Positions 15,373 to 23,558 of a stretch of DNA of 30,232 nucleotides are shown one piece after another. The notes under the pieces were generated by a model that saw only the letters and a list, made by a program, of their open reading frames with translations, did not search any database and had not been told where the DNA came from. How positions within the stretch are numbered: the stretch's first letter is position 1; each line of letters starts with the position of its first letter. Made by a program: the position numbers and the translations under genes. Source of the stretch: Oribacterium sp. Its GTDB lineage: Bacteria > Bacillota_A > Clostridia > Lachnospirales > Lachnospiraceae. The stretch covers positions 1-30,232 of the forward strand of contig JAGAXP010000216.1 in assembly GCA_017940955.1 (NCBI GenBank). Direction: 5' to 3'.

Positions 15373-16518
15373 ATGACAAAAAAAATAATAAGTACAGAAA
15401 TAATTAGACACGGACATAATTTATATTTCTCTTTGTGGGACAGGAATGCTATTTGTAGCATGAGTGAGAACGGAAATGACTTCAGGATTCTATATACATA
15501 TTCAGATGCGAAACTAAATACAGGAGGTCTTACTGGTAAAGCGGCTATATCTTGTAATCGGTGTTTTTTTGCTCCGTTTAAGAGCGATGAAATTGTTGTA
15601 TACGATCTAGTGAGTGATAATGTAACTTCCTTAAAGTTGAATAAGGCATATTTCAATAATAAAAAAATACTTAATTTCTCCGCTAAGTTTTGGAATGTCA
15701 TAGGGAATGAGAAGACTGTATATATGTTTGGATATGGATATCCTGCAATAATAAAAATTGATGCAAAAACATTAGAAACAACATATTTGTTTGACTATGC
15801 AGAAGGACATATAGAAAGCATATTTAATAGCGATAAGCTGAATGAAGCTGAAGGCTACTTTGGAAATGGATATGCGGAAATAGATGGAAAGTATTACATT
15901 GCGTCCGGTGTATGTAGTGGTGTGTGGGAATTTGATATAAAAACGGAAAGCTTGTCGTTAATTAAATTAAAAAGTAATGCGGAGGGTTTCTTTTCTATTG
16001 CAAGTTATAAAAATGATTTATTACTAACATCGATTGATAGCGGTGATTGCACACTATACATCTGGGAGATTGGAAACAAAAATGTGAGAAGCATTGCGCT
16101 ACCAGTGGGTGGATTATGGAACGTGCCGATTGTTTTAGATGGAGATGTATATCTCTTTCCATGGACTACAAATGAACACGTTGTAAGAATAAATGAGGAT
16201 AGTGGAAATTGCGATGTTTGTGATAGATTCGATCAGCTGTTAAAAACTGAATTAGGAGAAAAGGATAGTGTTTTAGCAGTTGAATTAAATGAAAGTGAGA
16301 TTTTTTTTATTCTTGTAAACAAAGGCGTTTGGGTTACATACGATTTAAAAAAGGATGAACAGGTGTGTGTGCTTCCTGAAATAACTGATCAAAACTACTT
16401 ATCAAGACTTCAGAAGGTGGAATATGATTTACTATTTCATCGCTTAATGAATAGTTCTGAAGTAATTAGGGAAGAAGATATGCCACTAAGCGAGTTCTTA
16501 TTAAGAGTACTTAATTAA
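15373..16518 (+). CDS. Cytoplasmic beta-propeller-like protein of unknown function
   Basis: 381 residues from the ATG at 15373; an ATG at 15358 in the same frame has no ribosome binding site. No signal peptide or membrane segment. The sequence is a series of short beta-strand units with recurring patterns such as DEIVVYDL, KTVYMFGYGYPAIIKID, GKYYIASGV, GDCTLYIWEIGN and GDVYLFPW, typical of WD/kelch/PQQ-like propellers, ending in a helix (PLSEFLLRVLN). A few internal Cys are present. I do not recognise a family. Its stop lies in the relic of a second SIS gene, so it is the last gene of the transferred AT-rich block. It may be a scaffold or a binding module for the modified glycan. Confidence 0.6.
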   Translation: MTKKIISTEIIRHGHNLYFSLWDRNAICSMSENGNDFRILYTYSDAKLNTGGLTGKAAISCNRCFFAPFKSDEIVVYDLVSDNVTSLKLNKAYFNNKKILNFSAKFWNVIGNEKTVYMFGYGYPAIIKIDAKTLETTYLFDYAEGHIESIFNSDKLNEAEGYFGNGYAEIDGKYYIASGVCSGVWEFDIKTESLSLIKLKSNAEGFFSIASYKNDLLLTSIDSGDCTLYIWEIGNKNVRSIALPVGGLWNVPIVLDGDVYLFPWTTNEHVVRINEDSGNCDVCDRFDQLLKTELGEKDSVLAVELNESEIFFILVNKGVWVTYDLKKDEQVCVLPEITDQNYLSRLQKVEYDLLFHRLMNSSEVIREEDMPLSEFLLRVLN

Positions 16519-16693
16519 CGAGGGAGTTAAACGGGGTATGGTTCCGAATAATTCCACAACGATATATCTCATCATATTGCAGGGAATAGCAATAGAGATA
16601 GGTAAGCGCATGGGAATAACACTGGATGATTTCAAAATGAATCATCCGGGCGGAGGTATCGGGGCAAGGCTGTCCGGAAAGGATTTGTGGTGA
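16511..16693 (+). pseudogene. 3' remnant of a second SIS-isomerase gene
   Basis: The frame reads LINEG, six unlike residues, then VPNNSTTIYL ... GKRMGITLDDFK and NHPGGGIGARLSGK, ending at TGA 16691-16693. It matches residues 138-194 of the intact SIS protein at 9335 with high identity, while the DNA differs at many third positions, so it is a diverged paralog and not a fresh copy. The 5' two thirds are missing. The first codons overlap the last codons of the propeller gene, placing the junction near 16511-16525. An ATG at 16538 could start a 51-residue peptide, but without the active-site half it would not be an isomerase. Confidence 0.8.
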
Positions 16694-16893
16694 ATGTAAG
16701 TAAAGTGGAAAATACTGAAAACAAAGAAGAACAGTACATGCAGGATCTATATCGAGTATACGAATTTGCCGATGGTTTATGCTTTCCCAGAATGAAATTC
16801 AGATGTGGGAGTATAGATAATTATGTAAAAACGGGAATATTAAGCAAGGCAGATGCGGAGGATTTATGGAACGAGAGCGTCATGCGGAAATGA
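16687..16893 (+). CDS. Small hypothetical protein
   Basis: 68 residues, started by GTG at 16687 or 16690, with GGAAAGGA just upstream and overlapping the end of the SIS remnant. The protein is charged, with VYEFADGLCFPRMKFRCG in the middle and KADAEDLWNESV near the end; no domain is recognised. It overlaps the next gene by 28 nt. It occupies the same position relative to an SIS gene and a glycosyltransferase gene as the 148-residue protein at 9925, but I see no clear similarity. It may be a real small gene of the older cassette or a truncated remainder. Confidence 0.4.
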   Translation: MVNVSKVENTENKEEQYMQDLYRVYEFADGLCFPRMKFRCGSIDNYVKTGILSKADAEDLWNESVMRK

Positions 16894-18116
16894 TTGAAAA
16901 TCTGGACAGAATGTCAGATGCTGGCAGTTTGCAGAAGAATAATGTATTTTTGTTTGCGCACTGCAATGCAACTATGGAATTGGCAGATGAACTCCTAAAG
17001 AGAGGGATTAAGCCAACTGCTATTTTGGATAATAATTCTGATAAGTATGGAATGGAATATAAAGGGATAGCCGTATCTGAACCGGCTTCTATTTTGAGTA
17101 CAGAGAATGCGATAGTCCTCATTGTATCGAGATTTTATGAGCAAATGTCAGCGCAGCTAAGAAGCATAGGCTTCGACGGCGATATTGTAAAAATGACGGA
17201 CTACAATACCTATGCGGAATATTCCCTTTCTGCGGATACTCTTTTGAGGAAAAGCGAAAGAGTGAAACGAGGGATTGAAAGAGTAAGGAAGCTTAAGGAA
17301 GAATACCCTGGTCATTTTGTAGTGTTGTGCCCGTTTCCAGCACTGGGGGATATATATTTTTGCATGTCATACCTTAAAGCTTATATGCAAATAAATGGGT
17401 ATGAGAAGTCTCTTGTTTGTGTTGTTGGAGGCGCACAGAAGCAGGTTGCGGATCTTTTCGGATATGCAGATGTACTTGAATATAGGCAAAAAGAAATTGA
17501 CGAAATGATACAGGCTGTAATCTATAAGGACTACCCGGATTGCTTTATAGCTCATCAGGATAGGCCTTATGTTGTATATCTGCACAGGGCGTTGTATAAG
17601 AAATGCATTCCGCTGGAGACTGTGTATAAATGCGGTATATTTGGGCTACCACAGGATACAGTGGCTATGCAGCCAACGAGGTGGAATGAGTATTCATTTG
17701 AACAAAGTATTCAGGGTGGAAAGACAGCGATAATAGCTCCATATGCTAAGTCAGTAGCAGCATTACCAGGGGATTTATGGGAAAGCTTGATTGCTGATCT
17801 TAAAAGCAATGGATATCAAGTGTTTACAAATATCATTGGAGATGAAAAACCACTTGAGGGAACTGAGGGAATAAGCCCGAAGATTTCTGAAATGAAATCT
17901 GCTGTGGAACAGGCAGGGCTATTTATAGGGATCAGAAGTGGTATGTGCGATGTTATAAAAACGGCTGAATGCAGGAAGATTGCCTTGTATCCCGATTATT
18001 TCTATTGTGATACAAAATGGAAAGCTATTGATATGTATGCGATAGACGGATTTGAAAACATTGTTGTAAAGGACGGAGATACATGGGAACAGATAAAGAA
18101 GCAGATAGCATGGTAA
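16866..18116 (+). CDS. GT-B glycosyltransferase-like protein with N-terminal Rossmann-like domain (copy 2)
   Basis: 416 residues, ATG after GCGGAGGA. Residues 20-110 are Rossmann-like (NVFLFAHCNATMELADELL, AILDNNSDKYG, VLIVSRFYEQM). Residues 145-416 parallel copy 1: PALGDIYFCMSYL, then TAIIAPYAKSVAALPGDLW and FIGIRSGMCDVIKTA, a GT9-like donor-site pattern. The two copies differ widely, so they are old paralogs likely to act on different donors or acceptors. Codon choice is less AT-rich than in copy 1. The HAD gene starts inside its last codons. Confidence 0.6.
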   Translation: MERERHAEMIENLDRMSDAGSLQKNNVFLFAHCNATMELADELLKRGIKPTAILDNNSDKYGMEYKGIAVSEPASILSTENAIVLIVSRFYEQMSAQLRSIGFDGDIVKMTDYNTYAEYSLSADTLLRKSERVKRGIERVRKLKEEYPGHFVVLCPFPALGDIYFCMSYLKAYMQINGYEKSLVCVVGGAQKQVADLFGYADVLEYRQKEIDEMIQAVIYKDYPDCFIAHQDRPYVVYLHRALYKKCIPLETVYKCGIFGLPQDTVAMQPTRWNEYSFEQSIQGGKTAIIAPYAKSVAALPGDLWESLIADLKSNGYQVFTNIIGDEKPLEGTEGISPKISEMKSAVEQAGLFIGIRSGMCDVIKTAECRKIALYPDYFYCDTKWKAIDMYAIDGFENIVVKDGDTWEQIKKQIAW

Positions 18117-18499
18117 CAGATGAAACAAGAACTGAAGATCTGGTTTTGTCCACACTGCCGAAAACATGGATATTTGATCTTGATGGGACAATCGTAAAGC
18201 ATAATGGTTATAAGATTGACGGATACGATACTTTGCTGGATGGAGTTAAGGAGTATATAAGGGCTTTGCCGAAGGCGGATTATATTTTAATTCTTACATC
18301 CAGGACAGATGAGTACCATGATATGACGATAGATTTTCTCAAGGAGCATGATGTTCGATATGACAAGATAATATTTAATATGCCGATGGGTGAGAGAATC
18401 GTTGTAAATGATAGAAAACCGTCTGGGATTGATATGGCGGTTGCTGTGAATGTGGATAGGGATAAAACGATAATGCCTAAAATTATAAGCACACTTTAG
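18083..18499 (+). CDS. HAD-superfamily phosphatase
   Basis: 138 residues. The start at 18083 has GGAG 4 nt upstream and overlaps the preceding gene by 34 nt; an ATG at 18110 is an alternative. HAD motif I is WIFDLDGTIVKH (about 29-40), motif II is LILTSRT, and the last motifs are in ERIVVNDRKPSG. It lacks a large cap domain. Similar small HAD proteins with the FDLDGT...KHNGY pattern occur in capsule and surface-glycan clusters. In the scheme proposed here it would remove a phosphate from a sugar bisphosphate before nucleotide transfer, the role GmhB has in heptose synthesis. That assignment is by context. Confidence 0.75.
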   Translation: MGTDKEADSMVTDETRTEDLVLSTLPKTWIFDLDGTIVKHNGYKIDGYDTLLDGVKEYIRALPKADYILILTSRTDEYHDMTIDFLKEHDVRYDKIIFNMPMGERIVVNDRKPSGIDMAVAVNVDRDKTIMPKIISTL

Positions 18500-18509
18500 A
18501 AGGAGCCTT

Positions 18510-18839
18510 ATGACACGAGATGAACTGTTCAGATATCCCCAATTTACTAATGCTCTGAGAACATTTTACTGGATGCAGGAATGGGGAGATGCGCACAGCT
18601 GTGACAGGAAACGAAATGGTCTGCTAATAAGCGAGATGCTTAAAGGTGATCCGAGGTGGGAGCATATTGCTGATGATGAACATATAGGTCAAGTTCATCA
18701 GGATATTGGATATCTTATTGCACACGGCTTTCCATGGTTGGCAACCATGTGTAATCTTCCGATTTATGTTGTATTTGATCACGCTGATAAAAGTCATAAC
18801 GGAATATATCGTTTAGCGTCGTATTTCTATGCGGAGTAA
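18510..18839 (+). CDS. Hypothetical protein, unknown family
   Basis: 109 residues after AGAAGGAG. Compact and rich in aromatic residues and histidine (FYWMQEWGDAHS, EHIGQVHQDIGYLIAHGF, IYVVFDHADKSHNGIYR); no signal peptide, membrane segment or motif that I know. The His/Asp clusters might bind a metal. It is 10 nt after the HAD gene and 21 nt before the secreted protein, so it is in the same gene string. Confidence 0.6.
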   Translation: MTRDELFRYPQFTNALRTFYWMQEWGDAHSCDRKRNGLLISEMLKGDPRWEHIADDEHIGQVHQDIGYLIAHGFPWLATMCNLPIYVVFDHADKSHNGIYRLASYFYAE

Positions 18840-18860
18840 TAGAAAGATGAGGATACAGGG

Positions 18861-20060
18861 ATGTCTTTGCTTAAAAAGGGATTTAGATATGTTTTAGCAA
18901 CACTACCAATGACTGTAATTACGTTTTCACAGGTGTCTTCTTATGCCATGGAGGGTGGCACCGAGGCATTTGGAAGCGTGATGCTGCCGACCATAAAGGA
19001 AGAAATCATTTCTGTTGACCTGCCAACTGTCAGTGACGAATCCCCATTTGATTTTTACATTGATCCACAGGGACTTTTATATGAAACAGATGGGATGAGA
19101 TATGGCGGTGGTGTAGTGGAAGAGGGTGCCTACCTTCTTTTCCGTAACCACGATGATGGAGAATATGATTTCTCCAGATACAGTGACAGGCTCAGTGTAA
19201 CTAACCGCAGTACGGTTCCCGTAATTGTGAAGATTACTGCGAAGATTTCGGATATTGGGGATCTCCGTATGGATCAGGACGGTGTTTTTGACGGCGAAGA
19301 CGATCCGGCTATATACCTTGCGATAGTGGATGATGAGGGTAATGAGTGGGTACTTTCCGAGGATGGGGAAGTGTCTGTCGAGATAGAAATGAATCAGGCA
19401 CCAGCAGAAGCCTATACCTATCATTATGATGAATCCACGGACAGTTATGAGTATATCTATCAGAGTGATGAAGACATATCTTTTGATACATATTCATTTG
19501 GACTCAGGGGCGAATGTAATGCAAATGCAGATTGGAGAGGAACCAGTGCATGTCCCAGAGTGATGGTTACATGGTCTGTGGATCCTGTTTACCCGGAAAA
19601 TCATGATACATCTGACACTGAGACCGAGAATGATAAAGAAGATATAGAAGATATAGAAGAAGAGGCAGAAGATTCTTCTGAAGAATTGTCTGAAACTGAG
19701 ATCCAGAATATCGAAGAAATTAGCGATAAAGAAGAATCTACTGAAGAGACCACAGAGGAAATTGAAGGCATAGATAATAAGGATGATATTCAGCCAAATT
19801 CCTCTGATACTAAGAGCGATAGCGAAGCGGATGTGAAACCGGAGGGGAATGAAGGTGCTGACCCGACAAAGGAGAGTCAAACGCAGACGGAAGCTGAAAC
19901 CAATGGTGATAAAGGGAATACAGATACTAACGGTGCAGAAGCAGATCAGAATCTCACCGGAAAAGAAGCAGAACAGAATAGTTCAGAAGACCAGGGGCAG
20001 ACCACAGGTAGTACAGACACAACCGAAGCATCAGGTGATGCCGGAGGTACGGATGCCTGA
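18861..20060 (+). CDS. Secreted protein with long acidic tail, paralog of the protein at 6663
   Basis: 399 residues. Residues 1-29 look like a signal peptide (KKGFRYVLATLPMTVITF, cleavage near SYA-ME). The folded part (about 40-250) has IISVDLPTVSDES, FYIDPQGLLYET and PAIYLAIVDDEGN, matching the layout of the secreted protein at 6663. From about 255 to the end the sequence is a low-complexity Glu/Asp/Ser/Thr tail with no LPxTG or membrane segment. The C-terminal Ig-like module of the paralog is absent and replaced by this tail. A Ser/Thr-rich acidic tail could be a target for glycan or alditol-phosphate attachment; that is speculation. It precedes the degenerate recombinase by 19 nt. Confidence 0.65.
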   Translation: MSLLKKGFRYVLATLPMTVITFSQVSSYAMEGGTEAFGSVMLPTIKEEIISVDLPTVSDESPFDFYIDPQGLLYETDGMRYGGGVVEEGAYLLFRNHDDGEYDFSRYSDRLSVTNRSTVPVIVKITAKISDIGDLRMDQDGVFDGEDDPAIYLAIVDDEGNEWVLSEDGEVSVEIEMNQAPAEAYTYHYDESTDSYEYIYQSDEDISFDTYSFGLRGECNANADWRGTSACPRVMVTWSVDPVYPENHDTSDTETENDKEDIEDIEEEAEDSSEELSETEIQNIEEISDKEESTEETTEEIEGIDNKDDIQPNSSDTKSDSEADVKPEGNEGADPTKESQTQTEAETNGDKGNTDTNGAEADQNLTGKEAEQNSSEDQGQTTGSTDTTEASGDAGGTDA

Positions 20061-20079
20061 TTATTAAAATGGAAGGTTT

Positions 20080-21252
20080 ATGGCAAATAGTAAAGGAAGT
20101 GCAGAACTGAATAAAGACAGCCGTGTAGAAAAGACATTCCGTGAGGTGGCTGAAGAATGGGTTGAAGAGAGTAAAGACAGGATTGCATCAACTACTCATG
20201 ACAGATATATGGAAGCGCTTGAAAGAGATGTTTTCCCGGAATATGCAGATTTTCCGATGAGCTCAGTTACAGAGTCGGAAATGAACAGTTTTCTTAAGAG
20301 AGCACCTGAGCTTGCAAAGAAACAGGGACGAAACCTGCGCAATAGCGGACTTATGGTTGTTCGCGCCGTAATGAGCAGCGTGATCCAGTACGCCCGAAAA
20401 GGTGAAGATGGAGAGAAAACGGATATTTCATATGATGTAAATTCTTATGAAGAACTGACCGCAGGCGAGATTGAGATGATATGTCTTAGAGCCAAGTACA
20501 ATCATTGTACTGAAATGCTTTCGGCTCTGCTGGCACTATTTTGTGGACTCAGAATAAGTGAACTCTGTGCTCTTGGCTGCAATGATGTGGATCTTGACAG
20601 GATGGAGATATTTGTGCACAGAAGTATCCACAGGGTTAAGAACCCGGACAGGGAGAGCGATAAGAAAACGCTTGTGGTAGTAGAGGAATTGTCCAGAAAG
20701 ACACAGATCCGAAGTGTGAGCATACCATCAGTGATGAAGGATTATATAAAAGAGTTTTATGTACCGGGCAGGATGCTGATCCGTAAAAATAACGGCGAGG
20801 AGCCGGCAGATCCCCGAAGCCTTGAAGGCAGACTCACTCGTGTCATGGATGCGTTCAGGATGGAGAATATCACTTATGAGCGTTTGCGGAAGACATATAT
20901 GAACGGTTCTGCTGATGAAATAGTACTTACCAATGTTTTCACAGGTGTAAGACCCGACAGACCATATGACGGAACACTGGATTATAAATGGCTGTCAGAG
21001 GAAATGGCAAATGACCTTACACCGCTAAGGCTGCTTGTAGGTTTTTCTGCTGAGGATATGAGTAAGCTGATAGGGACTACAGAGGCGATATATCAGGATA
21101 TAGAAGTCGGGAACAGGGGAATGTCCTGGAGTGAGTATCTTTCCCTTCTTTTTGTATTCCATTATAACGGACGGACACTTGGCATCATAGATAATCGGGG
21201 TCTTTTCCCGAAATCCCTTAAGGAAAAGATATCAATAGGCGAACCCGTATAG
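20080..21252 (+). CDS. Degenerate tyrosine recombinase fused to an HTH-like C-terminal domain
   Basis: 390 residues. Residues 15-110 resemble the core-binding domain (FREVAEEWVEESKDRI, YMEALERDVFPEY). Residues 125-235 match the first half of the catalytic domain and keep the first Arg (LFCGLRISELCAL). The second half is damaged: the HxxR box reads TYERLRKTY (His lost) and the HxLGH and Tyr segments are missing. From about 305 there is instead a small helical domain (LLVGFSAEDMSKLIG, MSWSEYLSLLFV, RGLFPKSLKEKIS) like an XRE-type HTH, which is found alone in the protein at 28376. It is probably not a working recombinase and may be a DNA-binding regulator. It sits directly before the LicD genes. 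Confidence 0.65.
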   Translation: MANSKGSAELNKDSRVEKTFREVAEEWVEESKDRIASTTHDRYMEALERDVFPEYADFPMSSVTESEMNSFLKRAPELAKKQGRNLRNSGLMVVRAVMSSVIQYARKGEDGEKTDISYDVNSYEELTAGEIEMICLRAKYNHCTEMLSALLALFCGLRISELCALGCNDVDLDRMEIFVHRSIHRVKNPDRESDKKTLVVVEELSRKTQIRSVSIPSVMKDYIKEFYVPGRMLIRKNNGEEPADPRSLEGRLTRVMDAFRMENITYERLRKTYMNGSADEIVLTNVFTGVRPDRPYDGTLDYKWLSEEMANDLTPLRLLVGFSAEDMSKLIGTTEAIYQDIEVGNRGMSWSEYLSLLFVFHYNGRTLGIIDNRGLFPKSLKEKISIGEPV

Positions 21253-21275
21253 AACACGGAGGCACGATCAGATAG

Positions 21276-23549
21276 ATGGGACATTCCATCGATTTTTTTA
21301 AAGACGAAATAAGAAACGGCTTTTATATACCTACAGCAATAAAGCAGGCATGGGCGGCTGATCTTGATGTGCTTGCAGAGATCGACAGGATCTGCAAAAA
21401 GCATGACATTAAATATTTTGCAGACTGGGGAACATTTCTTGGCGCCGTGAGGCATGGCGGATATGTGCCGTGGGACGATGACCTGGATATCTGTATGCTT
21501 CGTGATGATTATATAAGATTCCGCAGCGTGGCAGATAAGGAGTTGCCTGCGCATTTTGTCATACACGATTTTGAAAGGAAAGAGAATCACTGGCTCTTTC
21601 TTTCAAGAGTGGTGAATAATTCAAAAATGTGTTTTGACCTTAAATATCTTGATACGCATAACAATTTTCCATGGCTTGCCGGTGTGGATATCTTTGTTAA
21701 GGATTATCTCTTTGCAGATGATGACAAGGAGCTTCGCCGTGATAAGGACTTGATGAATATCATTGCCATTGCGGATGGGATCAGGGAAGGCAGCATCAAT
21801 AAACAGCAGGCTTCTGCACACTTAAATGAGATCAAGAGAAGATACCACATCAGTCTCCCGGGGATGTATCGCATAAGGGATGTTGCGGTGGCACTGTATA
21901 AGCTGGCAGAACAGCAGATGTCAAAGGTTAAACCAGGCGAAACGGGCAGGGTAGGACAGGTGTTTCCATGGGTATTAAAAAACGGAATCAATGCTGCAGA
22001 GCGAAAAGAGTTTTATGAATCGCTGATACGGCTTCCTTTTGAGGATACGACAATTCCCGTGCCAGCTGCGTATAATGTCGTGCTTGCATCAAGGTACGGA
22101 AACTACAATGAGATCCATAAAGTATGGGACGGGCATGATTATCCGTATTTTGAAGGTCAGAAGGAAGACATGGAGAAGCTGTCCGGAGAGAAGTTCCCGG
22201 GATTTGTATTTGATCCAATGATGCTTAACAGGCCTGCGGTTGACGATACAGGATCGCTTAGGAGCATTTCTGCCGGCTGCCTTGCAGAACTGGATGCATT
22301 ACTTAAGGATGCGGAGAATATCCTGCATGGCGGAACACTGGATGAATTGACACAGGCTGTGGCGGACAGCCAGCAGCTTGCCGCTGAGTATGGAACCCTG
22401 GTGGAGCAGGTTAAAGGAGAAGACAGGGACTGTACAAAGAAAGTAGTAGAAGCATTACAGAATTATTGCGATGCATTATGGGAAGAATATCAAGCCGTGA
22501 ATAACGGTAAAGAGGCAGATTTACTGCCGGAAAGCAGGAATGCGTTAGAACTTGTGGGAAAAACCATAAAAGAGCAGATCGTGGATCGCAGAGAGATCCT
22601 GTTTTTGCCAACAGGTGCTGGTGAGTGGAACGCTTTAAAGAAATACTATGACTCCTCATGTGATGGAAATACAGATGTGTTTGTGGTTCCCATGCCTGTA
22701 ATGAAGAAATCCTTTATGGGTAAGATTTTCATGTCAGATGGAGAGATTGAAGACTCCATACATTTGGACAGATATTCGGAAGGGATAGAGTATACCGACT
22801 GGAAATCATATGATCCGGCTCTGCACTGCCCGGATGTGGTTTATACGGAAAATCCTTATGATGGAGCAAATCCGTGTCTGACCGTTCCTCCAGACTTCTA
22901 TGCAGAAAATCTGCGAAAGTATGTAGGCAAGATCATTTATGTGCCAATAGGCGACACTGCTGAGTTCGGTAAGGAGGACGTAAATGATCAGTATAATCTG
23001 AGACACTATGTAGCTGCTCCCGGCGTGATATATGCGGATGAAATTCATGTGCAGTCTGAGAATATCAAAGAGCAGTACATAAGGGCACTTTCGAATTTTG
23101 CCGGGGAAGATACGGAAAAAATGTGGCGAGAAAAGATCATTGCAGGCAGTTTGGTATCTGAATCAGAGCAGGCAAAGGATATAAAAAAGAGGATCATTTA
23201 TTGTGTCGGTGCAAATGAACTGAAGGAGCATAGGTCTGCATTTTCTGATGCCGTGTCTGAAAGAATTGATGCTTTAAAAGATAGCGGAGAGAACCTGACA
23301 GTATCAGTGATGTTTTATCCGGGTAGCAGGGACGAATGGAGAACTGTGGATGAGGAGCTGTCTGATGAAATCTTTAGCACGGTGGATAAAGCCGTATCGG
23401 ATAAAGATATGGAACTTATCATACTTGACCATTTGAGTGCAGACAGAGTGGCTTTGGATTATGACGCATATTACGGGAGTCCGTCACCACTTGTTCCGGC
23501 ATTTGTGATACGGGGGAAACCCGTAATGTTGGCAAATTATGGGATATGA
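21276..23549 (+). CDS. LicD-family phosphotransferase fused to a CDP-glycerol-transferase-like domain (copy 1)
   Basis: 757 residues, far longer than simple LicD proteins (about 270). The LicD nucleotidyltransferase-fold core is at 44-73: FADWGTFLGAVRHGG followed by PWDDDLDI, with the metal-binding Asp residues. LicD and its relatives (including fukutin/FKRP) move phosphocholine or ribitol phosphate from a CDP carrier to a sugar. A helical linker spans about 330-440. The C-terminal half (about 445-757) starts REILFLPTGAGEW and ends YYGSPSPLVPAFVIRGKPVM, resembling the GT-B-like domains of CDP-glycerol glycerophosphotransferases in Lachnospiraceae glycan clusters. With the CDP-alditol genes downstream, the donor is likely a CDP-pentitol. 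The start has GGAGG 12-13 nt upstream, a rather wide spacing. Confidence 0.8.
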   Translation: MGHSIDFFKDEIRNGFYIPTAIKQAWAADLDVLAEIDRICKKHDIKYFADWGTFLGAVRHGGYVPWDDDLDICMLRDDYIRFRSVADKELPAHFVIHDFERKENHWLFLSRVVNNSKMCFDLKYLDTHNNFPWLAGVDIFVKDYLFADDDKELRRDKDLMNIIAIADGIREGSINKQQASAHLNEIKRRYHISLPGMYRIRDVAVALYKLAEQQMSKVKPGETGRVGQVFPWVLKNGINAAERKEFYESLIRLPFEDTTIPVPAAYNVVLASRYGNYNEIHKVWDGHDYPYFEGQKEDMEKLSGEKFPGFVFDPMMLNRPAVDDTGSLRSISAGCLAELDALLKDAENILHGGTLDELTQAVADSQQLAAEYGTLVEQVKGEDRDCTKKVVEALQNYCDALWEEYQAVNNGKEADLLPESRNALELVGKTIKEQIVDRREILFLPTGAGEWNALKKYYDSSCDGNTDVFVVPMPVMKKSFMGKIFMSDGEIEDSIHLDRYSEGIEYTDWKSYDPALHCPDVVYTENPYDGANPCLTVPPDFYAENLRKYVGKIIYVPIGDTAEFGKEDVNDQYNLRHYVAAPGVIYADEIHVQSENIKEQYIRALSNFAGEDTEKMWREKIIAGSLVSESEQAKDIKKRIIYCVGANELKEHRSAFSDAVSERIDALKDSGENLTVSVMFYPGSRDEWRTVDEELSDEIFSTVDKAVSDKDMELIILDHLSADRVALDYDAYYGSPSPLVPAFVIRGKPVMLANYGI

Positions 23550-23558
23550 TGAGAAGCC

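Noticed and set aside
19620..20060. Acidic repeat-like tail as a tandem repeat array
   Set aside because: The codons for Glu, Asp, Ser and Thr recur, but I see no regular repeat unit; it is low complexity, not a defined repeat.
20080..21252. Annotating this as the active integrase of the element
   Set aside because: The HxLGH and nucleophilic tyrosine segments are absent and the HxxR histidine is lost, unlike the intact recombinase at 3135.
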